Assembly (NCBI RefSeq): GCF_900099995.1
Contig: NZ_FNCZ01000001.1
Span: 310,001-374,000, forward strand
DNA from: Winogradskyella thalassocola
Lineage (GTDB): Bacteria > Bacteroidota > Bacteroidia > Flavobacteriales > Flavobacteriaceae
Reading direction: 5' to 3'
Length of the DNA stretch: 64,000 bases
Each line of letters starts with the position of its first letter. Within the stretch, counting starts at the first letter, position 1. A program made the translations under genes and the position numbers. A model generated the notes under the pieces. The model was not told where the DNA came from. It searched no databases and saw only the letters and a program-made list of their open reading frames with translations. This document shows positions 55,849-62,139 of this stretch, piece by piece.

Positions 55849-56435
55849 TATCCATATAGTTCTTTTTCCGAACAATTATCGGGATTATAATTGCCACTTA
55901 TGTAGTTAGTATTATATTCAAAACCCTTAATAATACCACCATTTCTATCTAACCAATCTTTTTTGCCCCAAAAAGTATTTCTAGCTTCATTGCCAAATTT
56001 ATATTTAACAAGAAGACCTTTTTTCTTAACACTCAATGTTTTAATAGATAGTTCTCTAGCTAAATTTGAAGAGTCTATATCTTCTATACCTTTTTCCTTA
56101 ATCATAACACTTGCGATTTCTCTAAAATGCATGAATCTTTCATTTCTGTTTATGATATCCAACACAGTTGAATTAATATTAAATTCAGGCTTAAAAGATT
56201 TCTTACTGTTTGAGGATTTTTTATTTGAAATAACCTTCGAAGATTTACTAAACTCATTATTAGATTCATTATTAGATTCATTAACCATAGAAATATTGTC
56301 AAATAATGTTCCAGAATATGAAGAAGAGTTTAATAGCGAGTTAATACTAATTCTTAAACTTTCAAGCTCTTTATTAAGCTCTTGCTCTCTTTCTTTAAGG
56401 GCTTCGATTGCAATTTGATACTTGTTGTTTGTCAT
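55848..56435 (-). CDS. Coiled-coil plus winged-helix-like hypothetical protein
   Basis: ATG 56435 gives 195 residues; a longer frame would translate the tRNA-like element upstream. Residues ~5-35 form a coiled coil ('IEALKEREQELNKELESLRI'). A Ser/Asn/Lys-rich linker follows, and the C-terminal ~90 residues look like a winged helix of the HARE-HTH sort ('STVLDIINRNERFMHFREIASVMI', 'SSNLARELS', 'LLVKYKFGNEARNTFWGKKDW'). It is probably a DNA-binding or complex-forming protein of an integrated element. The family assignment is tentative. Confidence 0.65.
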   Translation of the reverse strand: MTNNKYQIAIEALKEREQELNKELESLRISINSLLNSSSYSGTLFDNISMVNESNNESNNEFSKSSKVISNKKSSNSKKSFKPEFNINSTVLDIINRNERFMHFREIASVMIKEKGIEDIDSSNLARELSIKTLSVKKKGLLVKYKFGNEARNTFWGKKDWLDRNGGIIKGFEYNTNYISGNYNPDNCSEKELYG

Positions 56436-56460
56436 AACTATATATTTTTGTATATTTGAT

Positions 56461-56553
56461 ATAATAAAAAAGTGGAGCTGGAGGGTATCGAACCCTCTGT
56501 TTAAGAATAGGAACTCCGTAACATCGCCAGACAGCCCCCTTACTTTTTTATTA
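56461..56553 (-). ncRNA. tmRNA-like mini tRNA domain with G3-U70 pair
   Basis: Read on the minus strand, 56539-56473 folds as a tRNA-like domain. A 7-bp acceptor stem GGGGCTG/CAGCTCC has a G-U at its third pair and A as the next base. The 5' side continues like tmRNA ('TCTGG'), a short 4-bp stem (TGTT/AACA) replaces the anticodon arm, and a perfect T arm (GAGGG, loop TTCGATA, CCCTC) follows. The flanks 56461-56473 and 56541-56553 are a 13-bp perfect inverted repeat ending in T residues, so the unit has a terminator. It lacks a normal D arm and anticodon. It could be an ssrA fragment used as an attachment site or a stand-alone RNA. Confidence 0.5.
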
Positions 56554-56567
56554 TAAATGATAAATTT

Positions 56568-56603
56568 CAAAAAACCTTCAGTTTTGTCGCTAGGAGGTTT
56601 TTT
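56568..56603. terminator. Bidirectional hairpin terminator
   Basis: An A-rich arm ending CCT and a T-rich arm starting AGG (56568-56578 and 56594-56603) can pair around a 15-nt loop. It can serve either strand. No gene ends close by on the right. Confidence 0.45.
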
Positions 56604-56651
56604 TGATTTACCAAAGATATAAATATTTTTCTTAATTAATTTTATATAAAG

Positions 56652-56833
56652 AGTGCTAACAACCGAAATACGTAGGCTATATAAATATATTACTGTAATT
56701 TAATAGCATAATGCTACGCACTAAAAGAGCCGTGTTATAGAGTACGTAAGAGGTCTGTAAAAAAAAGAGGTATTTTCTCTTAGTTTATCTCTTAGTGCTA
56801 ATTGTTAATAACTTTTTAAATATTGTTAATAAC
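56652..56833. repeat. Palindrome-rich intergenic region with paired GTTAATAAC sites
   Basis: Nested inverted repeats are AGTGC/GCACT (56652-56656, 56718-56722) and CGTAG/CTACG (56671-56675, 56714-56718). Inside are the palindromes ATTACtGTAAT (56690-56700) and TAGCATaATGCTA (56704-56716). Two copies of TTGTTAATAAC start at 56802 and 56823, exactly 21 bp apart. The 437-base gap 56436-56872 otherwise holds the tRNA-like element and the hairpin above. Confidence 0.6.
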
Positions 56834-56872
56834 ACCAGTTAATATTTTGAAATCAATCTTTTATACAGAGAA

Positions 56873-57179
56873 TGACATTATACGACTTCAATAAACTATC
56901 ATTAGAAGAGAAACAGGCTACTGTCTGGGGGTTGGTATGTTTTTAGATAACTACATAACTAAAGACGTTAAAATTAACTGCTACGCTATTGATAAATTCT
57001 TTGTAGAGGTTCACTACAGCGCAGAACACAACACAATTACAGACGTTACGTCTTTCAAAAGCGGTAAAGACCTGGATAAGTATTCTAATATAGGTAAAGA
57101 CAATTGGGATAAAGGTGATATTGCTTTGGTAATATTCTTATTTGTTACCACTATTTTAGGATTGTCTTTTATGCGTTAA
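56873..57179 (+). pseudogene. Small conserved hypothetical gene broken by a +/-1 frameshift
   Basis: A frame opens at ATG 56873 ('TLYDFNKLSLEEKQATVW') and stops at TAG after 24 codons. The rest continues in another frame as 'FLDNYITKDVKINCYAIDKFFVEVHY' in parts, through a transmembrane segment near 'DIALVIFLFVTTILGLSFMR', to TAA 57179. The two halves together match, from memory, a small Bacteroidota protein type that opens 'MTLxEFN...' and continues '...FLDNY'. The join falls at a run of five G (about 56927-56931), and one extra G would restore a single 102-codon frame. A shorter frame from ATG 56937 could still be translated. Sequencing error or phase variation are possible. Confidence 0.65.
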
Positions 57180-57226
57180 GAAAGTAATTTGTAGATTAGT
57201 AAGATAAATTTATCCCACGCTAAAAT

Positions 57227-57559
57227 ATGAATCACTTTAAGGAAACCGATTTAGAATACAACTATTCAAGATGGAACGTAGAAAATGGAGTTCAACACAT
57301 ACTTCCTCCATTGTCATTGGATAAAGACTTGGTAATGATAAAAATAAAGGATGGAAACTTTACAAAAGTTGACTTTAGGATTATTGAATTTAACGGTCTT
57401 TTGCTTTTTCAAGAGCTTCTTTCTGATCGGAAATATGGGTTTGACATAAGTGATGTAAATCTTGATAAAATTTACTTTCGTGTCCAAAACGATCAAGGTG
57501 TGATTTGGACAAGGCTACTGATAGAATCAATAGATGATTTGATGCATTACTATCGTTAA
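57227..57559 (+). CDS. 110-residue hypothetical protein
   Basis: Protein-like composition with beta-rich segments ('VMIKIKDGNFTKVDFRIIEF', 'LDKIYFRVQNDQGVIWTRLL') and an acidic, aromatic N terminus. No signal peptide or known domain. It resembles small immunity-type proteins in size and context, but that is only a guess. Its last 170 bases overlap a convincing frame on the opposite strand. Confidence 0.55.
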   Translation: MNHFKETDLEYNYSRWNVENGVQHILPPLSLDKDLVMIKIKDGNFTKVDFRIIEFNGLLLFQELLSDRKYGFDISDVNLDKIYFRVQNDQGVIWTRLLIESIDDLMHYYR

Positions 57560-57638
57560 ATTTTTCTTTTTCTACCACGTCCAACAAGGTTGTTAAAACT
57601 TCTTTTGGTGTCCAGAATTCTTTATTTTTAATTTCCAT
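57390..57638 (-). CDS. 82-residue hypothetical protein overlapping the gene on the other strand
   Basis: From ATG 57638 it encodes a helical, charged protein ('EIKNKEFWTPKEVLTTLLDVVEK', 'SKFYQDLHHLCQTHISDQKEALEKAKDR' in parts). The composition is that of a real protein and not of an antisense shadow. It shares 170 bases tail-to-tail with the 110-residue gene at 57227. No family is recognised. Either one of the pair is spurious or the genes truly overlap. Confidence 0.5.
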   Translation of the reverse strand: MEIKNKEFWTPKEVLTTLLDVVEKEKFNDSNASNHLLILSVALSKSHLDRFGHESKFYQDLHHLCQTHISDQKEALEKAKDR

Positions 57639-57749
57639 TTTTTTAATTTTTAATTTGTGGTAAGTCGTATATAGATGCCATTATAGTGGGTTTTGTTTTG
57701 ATATTGAAAGAATTAATATATTGCGTATATTTATGTTTTGTAAGTAATT

Positions 57750-58289
57750 ATGAAGAAACTGCTGATTATCATATTCTCATTAGTATCATACTCCGACTTT
57801 GGAAATGACAATCAGTTGTATGAGAATTATTGTAAAGCTCTGGACAATTATGGCAGTACTTATCAAAATTATTTAGTAGTTAACATCCAAGATAAATCAA
57901 ATGGAAAATCTACTGAAATCTGCCTCACAGGATTTGAATTAGTATCGACTATGATGGACGAATGGAATTTTGACATAGAGAATGAATTTAAAGCTGTCCG
58001 AAAAGTAAAGCGGAATAAAAAACGAACTTTTAAAGTGGAAAACTATGACAAGCATAAATTTTTGAACAGAATTGAATACTCTCAATCAGAACTTATAAAA
58101 TATTCTGACCGAATAAATTTTGACTCTATTGCTAATAACATTTCGAACAAAAACGAATGGAGTTATTTTGCGGATAATGAAAAAGAACAGGTAATGATTG
58201 CGCATTTACTTTTTAAACAAGGCTACTCAACTGGAATTAATGAATGTTTTGGCGGAGAACAATTGGAATATTACGTTGAGGAAAAATAA
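57750..58289 (+). CDS. Exported hypothetical protein, first cassette-like gene
   Basis: 179 residues with a weak signal peptide ('KKLLIIIFSLVSYSDFG') and a charged, mixed alpha/beta mature part ('STEICLTGFELVSTMMDEWNFD', 'EWSYFADNEKEQVMIAHLLFKQGY'). No family is recognised. The gene is followed after one base by a long palindromic repeat that ends in a GTTGAAT core (58420-58426). This is the arrangement of a gene cassette with an attC-like site. Confidence 0.65.
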   Translation: MKKLLIIIFSLVSYSDFGNDNQLYENYCKALDNYGSTYQNYLVVNIQDKSNGKSTEICLTGFELVSTMMDEWNFDIENEFKAVRKVKRNKKRTFKVENYDKHKFLNRIEYSQSELIKYSDRINFDSIANNISNKNEWSYFADNEKEQVMIAHLLFKQGYSTGINECFGGEQLEYYVEEK

Positions 58290-58437
58290 CTACTTACAAC
58301 ACCATGTATAATTAATTGCTGGTTTTAAGACTACTTACGAACATTCCTGCGGAATATTCTATCTGTGATTTATTTGCTAAATTAGTTGCTTAACCACGCA
58401 ACTAACCATACACAAAACCGTTGAATGTAATTTTGAC
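58290..58437 (+). repeat. attC-like palindromic repeat A after the first cassette gene
   Basis: Outer arms TGTATAATTAATTGC (58305-58319) and GCAACTAACCATACA (58398-58412) are complementary at 12 of 15 positions. A central hairpin at 58339-58347/58351-58359 pairs 8 of 9. The 3' end carries GTTGAAT (58420-58426), a match to the integron core GTTRRRY, and the 5' end has TTACAAC (58294-58300), close to its partner. The downstream bases TGTAATTTTGAC are shared with repeat B. Confidence 0.55.
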
Positions 58438-58473
58438 CCGTCCTGAATAAAGGCTACATAAATTAACACAATT

Positions 58474-58839
58474 ATGTACAAAAATGACAAAGTAATCAGA
58501 CGGTATTCAGAACCATTTAAACTGAAAATTTTAGCGGAACTTACAACCGGAAAACACACAAAGAGCGAACTTTGTAAACTCTACTCTATTGCACCTACTA
58601 CAGTCAATGAGTGGATTAAAAAGTATAATCGTAAAGACTTAATGAACACCAGAGTAAAAGTGGAAACGAAAGACGAAATATCTAGAATCAAAGCATTGCA
58701 AAAAGAGAATGAAAAACTTAAAAAGCTACTGCTTAAAAAGGATCTGGATGCAATGGTAGAGGAATCTTATCTTGAAGTAGCTGCAGAAAAATTAGGATAT
58801 AAAAATATTCAGCAACTTAAAAAAAAACTCAATATCTAG
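58474..58839 (+). CDS. IS3-family OrfA
   Basis: 121 residues: an N-terminal helix-turn-helix ('YSEPFKLKILAELTTGKHTKSELCKLYSIAPTTVNEWIKKY' over about 12-52) binds the IS ends, and a C-terminal leucine-zipper coiled coil ('ALQKENEKLKKLLLKKDLDAM') follows. Near its end the mRNA contains a run of nine A (58819-58827), in which the OrfB frame, -1 relative to OrfA, becomes open. The family makes the active OrfAB transposase by -1 slippage at such a run. Confidence 0.9.
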   Translation: MYKNDKVIRRYSEPFKLKILAELTTGKHTKSELCKLYSIAPTTVNEWIKKYNRKDLMNTRVKVETKDEISRIKALQKENEKLKKLLLKKDLDAMVEESYLEVAAEKLGYKNIQQLKKKLNI

Positions 58840-59696
58840 CTTTTATTAAAACTAGAAATAGAGCTAAGGGATTTGCTTCTTTATCTACTATAGCAAGTTG
58901 TTTTGGACTTAAACGTGATGCGTATTATAAATACAAATCTAGAGCTGATAAGCGTTTAAATCTAGAACAACAGATTATAAACATAGTCAGTAAAAAACGT
59001 AAATCCCTTCCTAGAGAAGGCGTACGTAAACTCATAAAATCATTAGATGATGGTTTTACAAAAGCCAACATTAAAGTTGGTAGAGATACGCTATTTAATG
59101 TCCTTAGAAAACATAATATGCTAACACTTAGAAAGAAAACCAGTGCCAGAACTACTAACTCGTATCATCGCTTTTATAAGTATAACAACATTATAAAAGA
59201 CCTTGAAATAACCCGACCTAATCAAGTTTGGGTATCTGATATTACATACATCAGAACCGTAAAAGGGTTTTGTTATCTAGCCTTAATAACAGATATGTAT
59301 TCTAGGAAAATTGTTGGTTATGATCTTAGTGATAGTTTGGAACTAAAAGGGTGTGTAAGAGCCCTAAATAAGGCCATATATCAAGCCAAAAACATTAAAC
59401 AACTTATTCATCATTCAGACAGAGGTATACAGTATTGTAGCAATCAATACACGCAAATACTAAAGAGAAAAAAGATAGATATTAGTATGACTGAAGAAAA
59501 TCATTGTTACGAAAATGCCATGGCTGAGCGTGTAAACGGTATCTTAAAAGACGAGTTTTATCTCGACCAGACCTTTGATAACGTAGCACACGCTAAAAGA
59601 GCTGCAAAAAATGCAATTAATTTATACAACGAAATAAGATTACATTTATCTTTAGACTATAAAACACCAAATATGGTATATAAATTATCAGCTTAA
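58821..59696 (+). CDS. IS3-family OrfB, DDE transposase part reached by -1 frameshift
   Basis: The open frame starts at 58821 inside OrfA and runs 291 codons. The first ATG is deep inside at 59118, so a separate start is unlikely. The helical N part has 'KSLPREGVRKLIKSLDDGFTKANI'. The integrase core is complete: 'RPNQVWVSDITYIRTVKGF' (first Asp), 'LIHHSDRGIQYCSNQY' (second Asp) and 'CYENAMAERVNGILKDEF' (Glu). It therefore seems active if slippage occurs. Only a protein starting at 59118 would lack the N-terminal helices. Confidence 0.9.
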   Translation, partial: KKTQYLAFIKTRNRAKGFASLSTIASCFGLKRDAYYKYKSRADKRLNLEQQIINIVSKKRKSLPREGVRKLIKSLDDGFTKANIKVGRDTLFNVLRKHNMLTLRKKTSARTTNSYHRFYKYNNIIKDLEITRPNQVWVSDITYIRTVKGFCYLALITDMYSRKIVGYDLSDSLELKGCVRALNKAIYQAKNIKQLIHHSDRGIQYCSNQYTQILKRKKIDISMTEENHCYENAMAERVNGILKDEFYLDQTFDNVAHAKRAAKNAINLYNEIRLHLSLDYKTPNMVYKLSA

Positions 59697-59748
59697 TTTA
59701 ATTTTAACCTGTAGCCGTATTTCAGGACAAGACATTTAACGAACCGAT

Positions 59749-60312
59749 ATGAAATCATTATTATTAACATTAATTTCGACCAAAAAAGGTCTAAATGTTT
59801 TAGATGAAGAATTTGAAGATGATTTATATAGGAAAAGTCTTTTAATTTTTAGTGTTTACGGAATAGTTAAATTTATATTTGATTTTGACGAACAGACAAA
59901 TGAGAAAGGTTTTTTTCTAAATTTACTTGAGTTTGGAATGTCCATTTTATTCTCTATCATAATTGGACTTATCTTTTCTTATATTCTTTATAAGGTAGGA
60001 AAATGGATTAATGGAAAAAGCAATTTTGTTGAAATTTTTTCTCTTTTTGCTTATTCATATTTTCCAATAATTATTGGGTTAATTATTATTGGAATATTGA
60101 AAAAAACTGAATATGAAATCGGGAATTACAACAACATTTACCTAAGATATTTTATTTTGTTTTTAAGTTGGTTATTTTCTATTAAAATAATATTTCAAGG
60201 ATTAATAAAATTCAATAAATACGGAATAAAAAAAGCAATATTGAATTTATCAATTTTAATTGGATTTATAATTGGACTATATTTTTTACTACCAAATTTA
60301 ATAATTGAATAA
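59749..60312 (+). CDS. YIP1-like multi-pass membrane protein, second cassette-like gene
   Basis: 187 residues with about five hydrophobic helices, after a polar N terminus ('LLTLISTKKGLNVLDEEFEDDLYRKSLLIF'). The pattern 'KWINGKSNFVEIFSLFAYSYFPIIIGLI' is like the YIP1/DUF1282 membrane family. Function unknown. The ATG at 59749 follows the GACATTTAACGAACC flank of the IS3 element. Cassette repeat B begins at its stop. Low GC, as elsewhere in the array. Confidence 0.7.
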   Translation: MKSLLLTLISTKKGLNVLDEEFEDDLYRKSLLIFSVYGIVKFIFDFDEQTNEKGFFLNLLEFGMSILFSIIIGLIFSYILYKVGKWINGKSNFVEIFSLFAYSYFPIIIGLIIIGILKKTEYEIGNYNNIYLRYFILFLSWLFSIKIIFQGLIKFNKYGIKKAILNLSILIGFIIGLYFLLPNLIIE

Positions 60313-60460
60313 AAAAACTGCATACAACAAAGTACTGTGGCAATAAACAAGTAAAATTTATGAACCTTTTGTGCTTTACCTCAAAATTTCCGTTGGTTCG
60401 TTTTCTTTTACTAACTTAGTTAATAGCCAAGTCAACTAACCGTGCACAAGCAGGTTAGAT
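60313..60460 (+). repeat. attC-like repeat B after the second cassette gene
   Basis: It starts just after the stop with ATACAAC (60322-60328) and ends with GTTAGAT (60454-60460), a GTTRRRY core. The bases after the core, TGTCATTATAAC, align with those after repeat A. CAACTAACCGTGCACAA near the right end aligns with CAACTAACCATACACAA in A. Internal palindromes are weaker than in A. Confidence 0.45.
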
Positions 60461-60559
60461 GTCATTATAACCAACACAAAAACAGAAGATTGCACCAATA
60501 CTATTTAAAATATGATAACATATTTTTTCTTCTTCAATGTTATATAAACATTTAAAAAG

Positions 60560-60937
60560 ATGAAAATAGCTTCGAAAATTACTTTTATTCTAATTATTCT
60601 CATGTTGTTATCGTTTAGTTCTGAAGACAATAGAAATTAAACATCAAAATTTCAAGGATACTGGAATGGAACCTACACAGGAAATCAAGATAACGGCACT
60701 TGGATTATGCCAGTAGATAATACTGGTGCTATTACGGGAATCTCAACTTCTAATGTGTTTAATCAAACTTTTGATGTTAATGGAAATGTAGAAGACAATG
60801 GAAATTTGAGTGTAACCGTTGGAAACGCAAGTAGCGGTGCAACATTTGAAGGAACAATGGACGAGTCAACAGCTAGTGGCACTTGGAATAATACAAGTGT
60901 AAATATGAATGGAATTTGGGAAGGAGCCAAGCAATAA
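60560..60937 (+). pseudogene. Exported beta-rich small protein broken by an in-frame stop
   Basis: ATG 60560 begins a signal peptide ('SKITFILIILMLLSFSS') that stops at TAA 60638-60640. The same frame then continues for 98 codons to TAA 60937 with a coherent repeat-like beta protein ('FQGYWNGTYTGNQDNGTWIM', 'GATFEGTMDESTASGTWNNTSV'). Without the stop it would be a 125-codon gene. Restart at ATG 60707 would make an unexported 76-residue fragment. A single nonsense change, readthrough or a sequencing error could explain it. Confidence 0.7.
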
Positions 60938-61040
60938 CTTTTACAAACTAAAGAAATACGTCGCGGCACATTACAAAACAACGCTTTTAAAATATAATTT
61001 GCATCTTTTAAAAAGCTATTAACCAATCATATACATAGAT

Positions 61041-61832
61041 ATGAAATCAAAAATAAAGTTTGGAATAATCTCGGTATTAATCACATTTGGTACGGTTTCA
61101 TTTTCAAGCAGCGATAACGTTTTTGCTAAAACTCATAAAACAGAAGCGGTTTCAAGCATTGAAACTTTCACGTTTTTATCACATGGTAAAAAAACAAATG
61201 GAAAAATATATTTACCAGCCTCATACCCTTCCAATAAAAATCTGCCTGTTATCTATTTAATAGATTTTGCAGAACAGCATTTTAAACTTGCTACTGATGA
61301 ATTTGAAAAGGTAATTGATGCTGTAAATCAGGTTGAGGGATTTGAAGCATTGGTCGTTAGTTTAGAAAATATTCCTAATTTTAATGCTGAACCAGAAACA
61401 TTTAAAGAGCATTATGAGATTTTTAAAAACATGGCTTCTTATGTTGATACTAAATTCACTAAAAACACTTCTAAAACATTAATAGGTAGAGGAAGTGAAT
61501 CGGGTATAGTTCTTATGACGTTATTTATTGAAAATGAAGACACTTCTGTGTTTAATAATTTTATTGCAACAGACCCATCACCAAAATATACATCGGCTCT
61601 TATGGACTTAATCGAAAAGGATGGAGTTCCCAAAAAGGAATCAAATAAAAAACTTCATTTGTCTTTTTCAACAACTAATGACCAAGTACAATGTACCAAA
61701 CTAATTAACCTCATTAAAGACGCCAATTACCATTGGCTAGACTTTGAGTCAATTGAATATACAGAAAGTGATTATGAAAATGCATATCCTATGGCTTATG
61801 CAAATGGGATAAAATATGTTTTCAATAAATAA
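61041..61832 (+). CDS. Exported esterase-like alpha/beta-hydrolase with a degenerate nucleophile elbow
   Basis: 263 residues with a signal peptide ('GIISVLITFGTVSFSSS'). The fold follows the esterase-D/Fes pattern: 'GKIYLPASYPSNKNLPVIYLIDFAEQHF' over about 55-82, 'ALVVSLENI', then 'KTLIGRGSESGIVLMTLF' (about 147-164) where the family has G-x-S-x-G. Here the elbow reads R-G-S-E-S-G, so the Ser may be kept but both flanking glycines have changed. A late His could exist in 'DANYHWLDFESIEY'. Activity is doubtful. It may be an inactive binder. The gene is followed by a diverged cassette-type repeat. Confidence 0.72.
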   Translation: MKSKIKFGIISVLITFGTVSFSSSDNVFAKTHKTEAVSSIETFTFLSHGKKTNGKIYLPASYPSNKNLPVIYLIDFAEQHFKLATDEFEKVIDAVNQVEGFEALVVSLENIPNFNAEPETFKEHYEIFKNMASYVDTKFTKNTSKTLIGRGSESGIVLMTLFIENEDTSVFNNFIATDPSPKYTSALMDLIEKDGVPKKESNKKLHLSFSTTNDQVQCTKLINLIKDANYHWLDFESIEYTESDYENAYPMAYANGIKYVFNK

Positions 61833-62139
61833 CATTAGAAAACAAGAAACGTGCTATAACCCGGTATAAATTAATAATTAGTTCTAACCTACTTAAAAAA
61901 ATATTTTAGATTTTAATTACTAGTCTACGACACTCAGCGACTATTAGGTTTGCATGTGCTAAATCAGGTGCTTCAATACGCAACTACCCACACCCAAACA
62001 CCTCACCATCAAGACATAAAATTATAAATTCTATTTAATAACGTAACGCATCATATTTAATTAAAAGCTATCAACTTTTCATTCAAATCAATAAAAATCC
62101 AATTTAGAAGTGTAACTTATACACCAAAACCAACCAAAA
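61833..62139 (+). repeat. Diverged cassette-type repeat C and spacer
   Basis: The 307-base gap holds TTAGTTCTAACCTACTTA (61878-61895), which aligns with CTGGTTTTAAGACTACTTA in repeat A. Near 61979 GCAACTACCCACACCCAAAC aligns with GCAACTAACCATACACAAAA. No GTTRRRY core follows, so the right end is lost or diverged. I see nothing else in the gap. Confidence 0.35.

Larger units (their letters stand above)
58438..59730 (+). mobile_element. IS3-family insertion sequence inside a cassette junction
   Basis: The 19-bp inverted repeats GTCCTGAATAAAGGCTACA (58440-58458) and its counterpart at 59710-59728 match at 16 of 19. Extending each end by two bases leaves a 3-bp direct repeat, GAC (58435-58437 and 59731-59733). 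Two overlapping frames encode the transposase. Removing the element restores a GTTGAATGTAATTTTGACATTT junction like that after repeat B. Confidence 0.8.

Noticed and set aside
56436..56570. Longer N terminus of the winged-helix-like protein
   Set aside because: This stretch is the tRNA-like element read as protein. The ATG at 56435 is the natural start.
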